From Microbulbifer pacificus (GTDB taxonomy: Bacteria > Pseudomonadota > Gammaproteobacteria > Pseudomonadales > Cellvibrionaceae): a DNA stretch of 64,000 bases. A program made the translations under genes and the position numbers. The notes under the pieces are model-generated. The model was not told the DNA's origin and ran no database searches. It was given only the letters and a program-made list of their open reading frames with translations. Where the stretch lies: assembly GCF_002959965.1 (NCBI RefSeq), contig NZ_PREV01000027.1, positions 1,364,001 through 1,428,000 of the forward strand. Direction: 5' to 3'. Positions 9,771 to 17,130 of the stretch are shown piece after piece (position 1 is the stretch's first letter; each line of letters begins with the position of its first letter).

Positions 9771-10292
9771 TCAGTCGATGAGACCGCGATTGGCCCAGTC
9801 CTGCGCGCGCGCCATCAGTTTTTCGATAATGCTGTCGAGCTGGCGACGCTCTTCTGTGGAGAGCGAGCCCATCAAGTCATTCTCGTATTGCTGTGCCAAT
9901 GGCACTATGCGTTCGTACACGTCACGCCCCAGCGCCGACAGATTCAGTACCTGACGGCGACGATCGGCAAGATCCTCGCTGCGGGTGATGTAGTCGTTCT
10001 TGATCAGAATCGACACCGCACGGCTTATGGCTACCTTGTCCATCGCCGTCTGCTCCACCAGGTCCGCCGCGGAGAGGTTCGGGAAGCGCCCGAGAATCGC
10101 CATGACCCGCCACGCTGGAATGGTGAGATCAAAGCGTGCGCTGTAGGCATCCGCGATGGCGTTGCTGACACGGTTGGAGAGCACGGAAAGCCGGTACGGC
10201 AGAAACTTCTCCAGTCGCAGATCGTCCGGTCGCACAGCGTCGATTGGATTCGCCAGCTCAGTGGTTTCGCTTCGAGGGTTATCAGTCGTCAT
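9771..10292 (-). CDS. MarR family transcriptional regulator
   Basis: 173 residues: a winged helix core at about 50-120 with WRVMAILGRFPNLSAADL, the TAMDKVAISRAVSIL recognition region, and the wing DLADRRRQVLNLSALGRDV, flanked by dimerisation helices. ATG at 10292. It is divergent from maleylacetoacetate isomerase, and the shared intergenic region holds two near-identical GGTTTCAAWTGTAAC sites that look like its operator. It probably senses a phenolic intermediate and controls the isomerase and/or itself; the ligand is unknown. Confidence 0.92.
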   Translation of the reverse strand: MTTDNPRSETTELANPIDAVRPDDLRLEKFLPYRLSVLSNRVSNAIADAYSARFDLTIPAWRVMAILGRFPNLSAADLVEQTAMDKVAISRAVSILIKNDYITRSEDLADRRRQVLNLSALGRDVYERIVPLAQQYENDLMGSLSTEERRQLDSIIEKLMARAQDWANRGLID

Positions 10293-10604
10293 TGCGGTTC
10301 ATTTACCTGCTGAGGAACGGGTTGTACCAGGTTTCAAATGTAACTAAGATTGGTTTCAATTGTAACCACTGCCGCAGGAATTTTTTGGCAGTTCAGACTC
10401 CCGGCAGCCGCCGACAGGAAAAAGCACAGCACTTCAAGAAATCGGCCGCGTATTATACGGGGTTTGACGCCATTTTTGTCAGCCAACCCGATGATTCGCG
10501 CAAATTATTTGCGCAGACTTAACTCAGAGACATGCCGCAGGGAAAGCGCCAACTTCCCCTCCAGTCTCACGACCATCCGTCGACAAGCAACAGGAAATCA
10601 GAAA
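10293..10604. other. Divergent marR - maiA regulatory region
   Basis: About 312 bp with no credible gene. It holds the paired operator-like repeats at 10330-10367, close to the marR start. The remainder up to the maiA start shows nothing else I can name. Confidence 0.6.
10330..10367. promoter_or_regulatory. Two direct copies of a MarR-type operator
   Basis: GGTTTCAAATGTAAC at 10330-10344 and GGTTTCAATTGTAACC at 10352-10367. Start-to-start spacing is 22 bp, two helical turns. Each copy is itself a near-palindrome of the form GGTTnCAATTGnAACC, the size typical of MarR sites. They start 38 bp upstream of the marR ATG. Confidence 0.7.
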
Positions 10605-11240
10605 ATGGAACTGCACGGCTACTTCCGCTCCTCCGCCAGCTACCGCGTGCGCATTGCCCTCAATCTGAAGGGGCTTCACTATGACTACCATCCGGTCAAT
10701 CTGCTCAAGAGCGAACAGCGGGAGCCCGCGTACCGCAGCCTCAATCCGCAGGGCCTGGTACCGGCCGTGATCGAGGCCGGTCACGTATTTACCCAGTCTC
10801 TCGCCATTCTCGAGTGGCTGGAGGAACAGCACCCAGAACCGGCGCTGCTGCCCCGGGACCCTCTCACCCGCGCCCATGTACGCGCACTCTCATACAACAT
10901 CGCCTGCGATATTCAGCCGTTGCAAAACCTGAGGGTGCTCAAGTACCTTCAATCCGAACTGGCTGCGAGTGAGGAACAGAAGATTGACTGGATCCGCCAC
11001 TGGATCGACGGAGGATTCCAGGCGCTGGAAGTCCAACTCAAACAGGGTCCAGCCCCCTTTGCCGGCGGCGACACGCCGGGAATGTTCGAGTGCTGCCTGA
11101 TGCCTCAGATCTATAATGCGGAACGTTTCGGTATGGACATGGAGCGCTATCCCCACCTCGCGCGGATTGCCGGCAACTGCGCCACACTGCCCGCCTTTGA
11201 GAGGGCCAGACCGGAAAACCAGCCAGACAGCACCCTGTAA
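10605..11240 (+). CDS. maiA: Maleylacetoacetate isomerase (zeta-class GST)
   Basis: 211 residues. Isomerises maleylacetoacetate to fumarylacetoacetate in the tyrosine/homogentisate pathway, using glutathione. The N-terminus MELHGYFRSSASYRVRIAL is the zeta-class signature, although the usual SSCS reads SSAS here (Ala11 in place of Cys). NPQGLVPAV and QSLAILEWLEE complete the glutathione domain, and the helical domain ends with NCATLPAFERARP. ATG 10605 is chosen because the protein then matches the family length; the frame is open further upstream. Regulated presumably by the divergent MarR gene. hmgA and fahA are not in this window. Confidence 0.92.
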   Translation: MELHGYFRSSASYRVRIALNLKGLHYDYHPVNLLKSEQREPAYRSLNPQGLVPAVIEAGHVFTQSLAILEWLEEQHPEPALLPRDPLTRAHVRALSYNIACDIQPLQNLRVLKYLQSELAASEEQKIDWIRHWIDGGFQALEVQLKQGPAPFAGGDTPGMFECCLMPQIYNAERFGMDMERYPHLARIAGNCATLPAFERARPENQPDSTL

Positions 11241-11270
11241 CAGCGATACAGCCTCGATAAACCCGGAATC

Positions 11271-12230
11271 CTAGGAAGAGCTGTTCTTCCCGCGCTCCAG
11301 TACCAGAGGCTGACTGAAGGCAAGTGTGCATTGGGGGAAAGGAATTTCCATTCCCGCCTCATCCAGTGCCCGCTTGACCGCTGCTACCACCTCCCCCTGG
11401 GATTTGCGCTCCTCCAGCGGCGTCGAACCGCTCCACCAGGTGATTTCGATTTCCATACTGCTGTCACCGAAGGCGTGTGGAAAAATCTGGATCGGCTCGT
11501 CGTCACGCACGGACTTGCAGGATTGCACTGCCTGCTCGATGGTTTTCACCGCTTCGGCGAGGTCTACGCCGTAACCCACCCCGACGATCACGGTAAATCG
11601 CCGTTTATTGCGGTTGGTGAGAATTTCTACGGGGTTCTTGAACAGGAACAGATTGGGAACGATTACCAGCTCACCGGTGGCACGGCGAATCGCGGCGTTG
11701 CGTACATCCACCTGTTCCACCCGCCCGCAGACATTCTCACACTTGATGACATCCCCGGCTTCAAACGGAAAGCGCCACAGTATCAAAATACCGGCGAAAA
11801 AATTCTCAAAGATATCCTTGAATGCCAGGCCGATTGCCACCGACAGCAAGCCCAGCCCCCCGAGGGCCTTCGCCGGCGTGAGCCCGGGAAACAGCACCAT
11901 AGCGGTAAACAACAAACCAACCACCCAGACCGCAATTTTGGCCAGGCGCTTGATAAGGTGCTGAAACGACAGTCGCTGGGTTGTTTTCCTGGCAAAACGA
12001 AATGTAAAGCGCCCGACCAGGGTGGCCAACACCCAGGTCAACAGCAGCATCAACAGGCTGGCAATCATAAATGGGGTATGGCCGAGGAACCCCGTCCAGA
12101 TATTCAGAATGGAGGCGGTCACCGCATCGAGAATTTCCGGAAAGGACGATGGTGCGACTTCGGCAAGCTCGAGCGCATCGGCAAGCTGGTCCGTTTTGTC
12201 GCTGTCCGGAGGCTGGGCTTGTACCAGCAT
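11271..12230 (-). CDS. MscS family small-conductance mechanosensitive channel
   Basis: About 319 residues with transmembrane segments near 45-70 and 90-115, then the pore-lining TM3 (LGGLGLLSVAIGLAFKDIFENFFAGILIL) and the beta domain (FEAGDVIKCENVCGRVEQVDVR) typical of MscS. It would open under membrane tension to release solutes on hypo-osmotic shock. Two starts are possible: GTG at 12236, forming GTGA with the stop of the upstream dioxygenase, or ATG at 12230. ATG is preferred because GGAG lies 9 nt before it and only 3 nt before the GTG. Either way translation is likely coupled to the dioxygenase gene. Confidence 0.92.
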   Translation of the reverse strand: MLVQAQPPDSDKTDQLADALELAEVAPSSFPEILDAVTASILNIWTGFLGHTPFMIASLLMLLLTWVLATLVGRFTFRFARKTTQRLSFQHLIKRLAKIAVWVVGLLFTAMVLFPGLTPAKALGGLGLLSVAIGLAFKDIFENFFAGILILWRFPFEAGDVIKCENVCGRVEQVDVRNAAIRRATGELVIVPNLFLFKNPVEILTNRNKRRFTVIVGVGYGVDLAEAVKTIEQAVQSCKSVRDDEPIQIFPHAFGDSSMEIEITWWSGSTPLEERKSQGEVVAAVKRALDEAGMEIPFPQCTLAFSQPLVLERGKNSSS

Positions 12231-12232
12231 CG

Positions 12233-13150
12233 TCACTCACTCCGACCGACAAAGTCCCCAAGCCGCAGCCACTTGGTGGCAATCCACTTTTCGCCTTCCA
12301 ATACCGGGCTGCCGCCGTGGAGCGTTTGATAATCAAGGTCACCCTGATCATTCGCGTAGGAAAAAAACAGTCCACACCCTTTGCGCGGCAAGATATCCAG
12401 ATTCAACCTGGGAAACACCGTAGAGCCGCCTGATACCACGTCGTTCAGGTACATGATGACGGTACCCATCCGCTGTCCGCCCATGGACAGCACTCGACTG
12501 TTCCCCGGATGCTCTGGATTGAAGAAATCGTAGTGGGGACGATACTCAGCCCCGGGCTGGTAGTGGAGAATCTGGAGCGGCTCACCTCTGCTTTCCGGCA
12601 CCCCCAACAGGTGGGATATCCGGGCCTCAATGGCCGCAACCAATGGTGTCTCACGCGTTTTGAAATACGTTCCAAAACTGGTGCGTACATCTCTCAGATC
12701 ATAGGCACCATTTTCGGAGTTGACGACGCGGGACGGCGCCATTTGCGGCCGAGACATCTCAATGAGGGCGTCACACTCCCAGTCAGCGAGCAGATTGCCG
12801 AACAGAATGACATTGGGTTGGCGCATGGAAAGCAGGATATCAACCTGCCGATCCCCGAGCTTGATTCGATTGGAAACGGGTTCGAACAGGCGGAATCGCG
12901 AGCCGTCATCACAGAGTCCATCCCCTTGAACACCTTGCACACCGTCAAAGGCGTCTTTACGCAGGGACGCGCCCTGCCCCTCTCGGAGGTTGATCTCAGG
13001 ATCGGAAATATACTGCCTGACGGCGTGCTCTATGGAGGGTTGATACCCAGCCTTAAGCAGCGCATCAACCATTACCGTCAGTTGCTGTCCATTTCTGACC
13101 GCGTCGCGAATCCATTTCTGCAGATCCGGCTGAAGTTCCGCAAACTCCAC
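12233..13150 (-). CDS. 2-oxoglutarate/Fe(II) dioxygenase, prolyl 4-hydroxylase type
   Basis: 305 residues from a GTG at 13150 that is preceded by AAAGGAG at 6 nt; the longer frame to 13204 has no such site. The C-terminal half is a P4H double-stranded beta helix: iron ligands His206 and Asp208 (PHYD), His278 (TLHGGSP) and the 2-oxoglutarate lysine Lys288 (GEKWIATKW). Residues 1-100 form a separate, uncharacterised N-terminal region. It would hydroxylate a protein proline or another residue; the target is unknown. Its stop lies within the start region of the MscS gene, so the two form a coupled pair. Confidence 0.88.
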   Translation of the reverse strand: MEFAELQPDLQKWIRDAVRNGQQLTVMVDALLKAGYQPSIEHAVRQYISDPEINLREGQGASLRKDAFDGVQGVQGDGLCDDGSRFRLFEPVSNRIKLGDRQVDILLSMRQPNVILFGNLLADWECDALIEMSRPQMAPSRVVNSENGAYDLRDVRTSFGTYFKTRETPLVAAIEARISHLLGVPESRGEPLQILHYQPGAEYRPHYDFFNPEHPGNSRVLSMGGQRMGTVIMYLNDVVSGGSTVFPRLNLDILPRKGCGLFFSYANDQGDLDYQTLHGGSPVLEGEKWIATKWLRLGDFVGRSE

Positions 13151-13358
13151 GAGACACTCCTTTGTCTTCCGACCTCGCGGCGCCATCCACCTTTCGCGCC
13201 ACATTGCGTCACAGAGTATAGTCCCGCCATTGACGCAGAGCGAAACCCGGACGGCCGGATATACAGAGCAAGCGCCGCGACTCAGAACTTCGCGTCATTC
13301 AGGATGTCCTACGCCGAACCGACACAAGTGCGATCAACAGACATACCGCAAGGAAATC

Positions 13359-13874
13359 ATGAAAAGTCACAACCCAATGCTCACAAAATGGCGCAAAGAC
13401 GTGATCAGGCTGGCGGTGCTGGCGCTGGCGCTCCCCCTGCTCGTTATTCAGGGTTGCGCCACGCTATCGCCGGATTTTGAAACACCGGACGTCCAGGTCG
13501 TATCACTGGAGCCGATGCCGAGCGGCCACAGTGGTGATCTGAGGTTTCGTATTCACCTGCGGGTATTCAACCCCAACGACTCAGAGCTGGCGCTGTCCGG
13601 CCTGTACTACACCCTCAAGCTGGCAGGACACAAGCTGATTACCGGCACCTCTAGCAACCTGCCGGTGATACCGGCCTACGGACAGGACACGATTGTCGTG
13701 GATGCCTCCGCCAACCTGATGGGGTCATTTATGGCCGCCGCAGAACTGATCCAGATGCAGGGCCAAACGGTGCCCTATGAACTGGAAGCCAAACTCGGGC
13801 TCCAGCGCTCCTTATTGCCGGCCATACGCGTTACCAAGCGCGGGGAAATCCCGTTGGGGCAATACCAGCGCTGA
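13359..13874 (+). CDS. LEA14/WHy-domain lipoprotein
   Basis: 171 residues. Lipoprotein signal peptide with lipobox about residues 30-33 (VIQGCATL), then one LEA type 2 / water-stress-and-hypersensitivity domain: VVSLEPMPSG, FRIHLRVFNPNDSELALSGLYYTLKL. ATG 13359 has AAGGA just upstream. Proteins of this family are small beta-sandwich envelope proteins linked to desiccation or osmotic stress; a role next to the MscS locus would fit but is inference. Confidence 0.85.
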   Translation: MKSHNPMLTKWRKDVIRLAVLALALPLLVIQGCATLSPDFETPDVQVVSLEPMPSGHSGDLRFRIHLRVFNPNDSELALSGLYYTLKLAGHKLITGTSSNLPVIPAYGQDTIVVDASANLMGSFMAAAELIQMQGQTVPYELEAKLGLQRSLLPAIRVTKRGEIPLGQYQR

Positions 13875-13968
13875 TCCCCTGGGCCGGGCATGGAAACCAA
13901 GGAAGACAGGACATAAGTGGAGGGTAATGCCGGAGATTCCGGCAAGGAGAGGACAACGCGGCGCCGTA

Positions 13969-14406
13969 TCAGCGCCGCGCCGCAAGGATACCGCCAGTCA
14001 TCGCCGCCATGGAGCTCAGGACGCCGAGACCTACAAGGCTGTACAGGCTGATGCTCTGCTCCGCCATGGCCGCCAGTACCTGCTCCAGGGGAAACTGCCA
14101 GCAGACGATGGCGGAAGCCGCCACGACGGCAGCGTACTGATAGCGGGTGGCGCGGCGCTCGGCGCGCTTCGCCGGCACCGGAGGCAGATCCGCCATCACG
14201 CGTTCGCAAAAGCCGTCGTCATCCAGGTGGGGTTCGTTGAACTGCAGCTGCTGCGACAGCCAGGTGTCGAAATCCGGCTCGTTGCCTTGCGCAAACGCAG
14301 CGGAATGAACCACACCGTCTTTAATCACCATACTTGTAGAACCATCCGTCGTATTCCCGGGTTCCTTTTGACTGGACCCGGCAGAATGCTGTTTGAAATC
14401 AGCCAC
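13969..14406 (-). CDS. Small membrane protein overlapping the ECF sigma gene, possible anti-sigma factor
   Basis: 145 residues, unrecognised family. Starts at GTG 14406 with GGAGG 6 nt upstream and overlaps the sigma gene end by 8 bp (GTGGCTGA). The N-terminal ~85 residues are soluble and acidic (NEPDFDTWLSQQLQFNEPHLDDDGF). Two hydrophobic segments follow at about 90-112 and 120-142. Position immediately after an ECF sigma factor, plus a cytosolic N-terminus with membrane anchor, is what anti-sigma factors look like, but I see no zinc-binding HxxxCxxC motif. The role is therefore inferred from context. Confidence 0.72.
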   Translation of the reverse strand: MADFKQHSAGSSQKEPGNTTDGSTSMVIKDGVVHSAAFAQGNEPDFDTWLSQQLQFNEPHLDDDGFCERVMADLPPVPAKRAERRATRYQYAAVVAASAIVCWQFPLEQVLAAMAEQSISLYSLVGLGVLSSMAAMTGGILAARR

Positions 14407-14953
14407 TGACTACCTCCTCTCGCCAGGCCTGCAGCAGGGTCTGCAGCTTGGCCCGCGCGCGATTGACGTGGGATTTTACCGTGCCCAGCGGCAACTTCAT
14501 AATGCTGGCGGCCTCTTCATGTGAAAAACCGCGCTGCATGCACAGGTGCACCGCCTGCCGCTGGACGTCACTCAACTCCCCCATAGCCGAATTCAGGTCT
14601 CGGGCCATACCCAGTTGCAGCGCTTCTTCGACGCTCTCATTCGCCTGGGCACGATCAACCGCATCCTGATCCACGTCCGGCGCGTTCTTGCGCTTGTGAC
14701 TCATGACCAGATTGTAGGCGATGCGGTACAGCCAGGTGCTGAATCGCGCATCCCCCCGGAAAGCAGGCAATGCCTTGTAAGCCTTGATAAAGGCCTCCTG
14801 CGCCATGTCGTCGGCCAGGGCCTGGTCGCCATCGCACAGCTGACGGAGCGAGAAACGCAGCTGTGACTGATAGCGACGAACCAGCTGGGCGTACGCCCGC
14901 TGGTCCCCGTCTTCGACGACGCGCCGGATCAGATCCTCATCATTGAGGCTCAT
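14399..14953 (-). CDS. ECF RNA polymerase sigma factor (RpoE-like)
   Basis: 184 residues. Region 2 is at about 20-90 (YQSQLRFSLRQLCDGDQALADDMAQEAFIKAYKALPAFRGDARFSTWLYRIAYN, where only the DDMAQEAF and FSTWLYRIAYN cores are diagnostic). Region 4 is at about 125-175 (LSDVQRQAVHL, GFSHEEAASIM, GTVKSHVNRARAKL). It starts 12 bp after a DUF6249 gene and overlaps the next gene by 8 bp, so the three form one operon. ATG at 14953. The regulon is unknown; an envelope-stress role is a guess based on the membrane partners. Confidence 0.93.
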   Translation of the reverse strand: MSLNDEDLIRRVVEDGDQRAYAQLVRRYQSQLRFSLRQLCDGDQALADDMAQEAFIKAYKALPAFRGDARFSTWLYRIAYNLVMSHKRKNAPDVDQDAVDRAQANESVEEALQLGMARDLNSAMGELSDVQRQAVHLCMQRGFSHEEAASIMKLPLGTVKSHVNRARAKLQTLLQAWREEVVSG

Positions 14954-14965
14954 GGATGGCCGCCC

Positions 14966-15847
14966 TTAACCTACTTGCTGCTGTTGATCGAGTTTCCAGT
15001 TGATATAGCGGGCTACACCGATGAACAGCGGGATCAGTCCCAGACTGCCTGCCCCCAGGCCACCGGCCGCGGTCAGCCAGATGAAGATGGCGGCACCCAC
15101 GGCGATCAGCGTAAAGCCCCGATCCTTGGCATTGGTGCTACGCTCACCCTCCATTGCATCCAGCAGCTCCGGCGGAATATCGCGGCCTTCAGACACCATG
15201 CGGTTGATGTTCTCCATCAACAGTTGCTTCTTGCGGTAGCTGTTGCGGGTCACCAGCCACACGATCAGGATCGGCGTGCCAAATACCGCGAGGATGGCGA
15301 TGATACCGATCAGCCACTCCATGTCCCGGGGGCGATATTGCTCGATTTCGTGCGCGTGGTGCATGTCTCTTTCCGCACGCTCACGGGCGCGCTCGGCCCG
15401 CTCCCGCGCACGCTCTGCGCGCTCCATTTCGGCCTTGATACCGATTTCGATGTTGCGCGGCACGGAATCCAGAGCCTCATCCACCACCAGGCCCTTTTCA
15501 TCGAGAATGCCCTTTTCCGCCAGCTTCTCGTAGATTCGACGGGTTACCGCACCACCGAACTCCTCACCCAGATTGATTTCCACATTGGCACTCTCGCCAT
15601 TTTCATCGCGAGTGTGGATTCGCAGGCTGCCATCTTCCTGGCGCAGGATCCGCACCTGCTTGGTGGACTTGTCTTCTGGCGCAACCGGCGCCACCTTGGG
15701 TACCGGCGGTACCGGGGGAACCGGTGCCACCACCTCCCCGCTCTCCTGGGCCATCAGGCCCCCGGACATTCCCATCGCCAGGGACGCCGCCACCGCGAAG
15801 GCCCAGACAGGCGACCGGCGCTGTACGTGTGAATTGCTCGCTCTCAT
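14966..15847 (-). CDS. DUF6249-type membrane protein, first gene of the sigma operon
   Basis: 293 residues from ATG 15847; an in-frame TTG at 15871 is the alternative. Signal peptide at about 8-33 ending GLMAQ, then a Pro-Val rich linker (VPPVPPVPKV). A beta-rich exported segment follows (QVRILRQEDGSLRIHTRDENG). A highly charged Arg/Glu/Ala heptad-like stretch (ERARERAERARERAE) is likely a coiled coil. Then come one TM (WLIGIIAILAVFGTPILIVWLV), a short KKQLLMENINRMVSEGRDIPPELL segment, and two more TMs near the C-terminus. It could be the membrane sensor or target of the ECF sigma system. Function of the family is not known. Confidence 0.78.
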   Translation of the reverse strand: MRASNSHVQRRSPVWAFAVAASLAMGMSGGLMAQESGEVVAPVPPVPPVPKVAPVAPEDKSTKQVRILRQEDGSLRIHTRDENGESANVEINLGEEFGGAVTRRIYEKLAEKGILDEKGLVVDEALDSVPRNIEIGIKAEMERAERARERAERARERAERDMHHAHEIEQYRPRDMEWLIGIIAILAVFGTPILIVWLVTRNSYRKKQLLMENINRMVSEGRDIPPELLDAMEGERSTNAKDRGFTLIAVGAAIFIWLTAAGGLGAGSLGLIPLFIGVARYINWKLDQQQQVG

Positions 15848-16286
15848 TGGTGTTATCTCACTCTTGCTCAAATTGGCGCTGGGGCCAGTCCCGGAGGGGA
15901 GCCTCCGGCCGTTGCTGTACTGGCGCCAGATTGTACCTTTTTTAACCAGATCGTTGCAGGGGGCAAACCTCGATTCCCGATCTGTCCCGCTGGCTGTTGG
16001 GTTCAGAACCCTCTTACCCGTTCAGCAGATGGACGCGTGAGGCCTCTGGTTTGGATGCAACGACCACTAAATTTCTTCTGTGACGGATTTCGCCAATCCG
16101 TCCGGAACTGCGCAAAATCCGGTTGACACTGGATACCCATACAGTTAACTTGCCGTCATCCAAGTCAATAACAGCCCGGCGAGCTGCATGTAGAGACAGT
16201 TGCCCGGAATACTGTCAACGACTGCGCCAACGTTAGCCAGGACCATTTTCCCAGTACATTTTTTTCCAGAACAACAGGAGGCCCAT
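15848..16286. other. Divergent intergenic region between the sigma operon and yebG
   Basis: About 440 bp without a convincing gene. It must contain the promoter of the DUF6249-sigma operon and of yebG. A TTGACA hexamer at 16123-16128 is followed at 17 bp by a poor TAACTT. The LexA-type site at 16184-16199 is the one clear signal. Confidence 0.5.
16184..16199 (+). promoter_or_regulatory. LexA (SOS) box of yebG
   Basis: CTGCATGTAGAGACAG: CTG-N10-CAG with the internal A/T positions largely as in the gammaproteobacterial SOS consensus (CTGTATATATATACAG). It lies 87 bp upstream of the yebG ATG, and YebG is an SOS gene in E. coli. Confidence 0.75.
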
Positions 16287-16589
16287 ATGGCGGTAGTAGC
16301 GGTTTGGAAATGTGATAGAGACGGAGCCATGTTCGACAACAAGAAAGACGCCGAAGAACACGACAAGATGCTGGAACTGGCCGCAAACATCACCGCGCTG
16401 ATCGAGCGTCATGTTGCGGGTGTTTCCGAAGAAGCGAGCGAAGAGATCGGCCTGATGCTGGCGAAGCGCCGCGAAGTCCTGGCCCGCGCCTGTAAAGGCA
16501 AGCCGGAAGACCTGCTTACCGAAGACGAAAATTTCACCGAATCCGATACCCACAGCGAGAACGTAACCCCGCTCGCAGCCAACCAGTGA
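16287..16589 (+). CDS. yebG: YebG family DNA damage-inducible protein
   Basis: 100 residues: MAVVAVWKCDRDGAMF with the conserved Cys9-Asp-Arg-Asp, FDNKKDAEEHDKMLELAANI and the LARACKGKPEDLL tail match YebG. CAGGAGG lies 5 nt before ATG 16287. In E. coli it is a LexA-controlled SOS protein of unclear biochemical role; here a LexA-like box is present upstream and a strong terminator downstream, making it a single-gene SOS unit. The last ~20 residues are acidic and poorly conserved. Confidence 0.92.
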   Translation: MAVVAVWKCDRDGAMFDNKKDAEEHDKMLELAANITALIERHVAGVSEEASEEIGLMLAKRREVLARACKGKPEDLLTEDENFTESDTHSENVTPLAANQ

Positions 16590-16643
16590 TTCGCACCCGG
16601 CTCCCGGCACAACGGTAGCCCCCTTTTTCCATCCCTGTACTCT

Positions 16644-16668
16644 GCCCGGCCCCCGCCGGGCTTTTTTT
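16644..16668 (+). terminator. Terminator of yebG
   Basis: GCCCGGC (16644-16650), loop CCCC, GCCGGGC (16655-16661), then seven T. Confidence 0.92.
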
Positions 16669-16728
16669 ATGCCCCCTGGGAGGTCTTTTTTACCCACCGG
16701 GGGGCTTGTCGGGTTGCCAACAGCTCGG

Positions 16729-17121
16729 TCACAGCACAGATGCGATATCAATCAGTGCCAGGATGATGATTACCAGCCAGGTGAGCGCGGTGCCCACAAA
16801 GCGCCCGGGATGATAGCCGCCTCTGCCGCCGATCAGGCCGATGGCGTGCAGCAGACGTGCAAATACCAGTGCCCCACCGAGACAGTGCAGCCACAGGGGG
16901 GCCAGCCCGTTCAATTCCGCGATCAGCATCAGGATCAATGCCAGCGGGATATATTCCACGGCGTTGGCGTGGGCTCGCACCAGCACCGATCCCTCCTTGT
17001 CGCCGCCAGTACCAAGCCCCACTTTCTTACTGCGACGGAACCCCACCACCTTGAACGCCAGCGCAATCACCAGCAGTGCACACAGGCCCGCGTAGAGCGC
17101 GGTAATTTCTACATTCTGCAT
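16729..17121 (-). CDS. MAPEG family integral membrane protein
   Basis: 130 residues with four predicted TM helices (about 7-26, 56-75, 77-95, 110-129). The RAHANAVEYIPLALILM segment followed by GRxxHAIGL (here ARLLHAIGLIGG) is diagnostic of the MAPEG superfamily, including glutathione-dependent membrane enzymes. ATG 17121 is preceded by GAGGAAAT. It ends an apparent three-gene run after the two amidohydrolases, starting 9 bp beyond the second stop. Substrate unknown. Confidence 0.88.
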   Translation of the reverse strand: MQNVEITALYAGLCALLVIALAFKVVGFRRSKKVGLGTGGDKEGSVLVRAHANAVEYIPLALILMLIAELNGLAPLWLHCLGGALVFARLLHAIGLIGGRGGYHPGRFVGTALTWLVIIILALIDIASVL

Positions 17122-17130
17122 TTTATTTCC

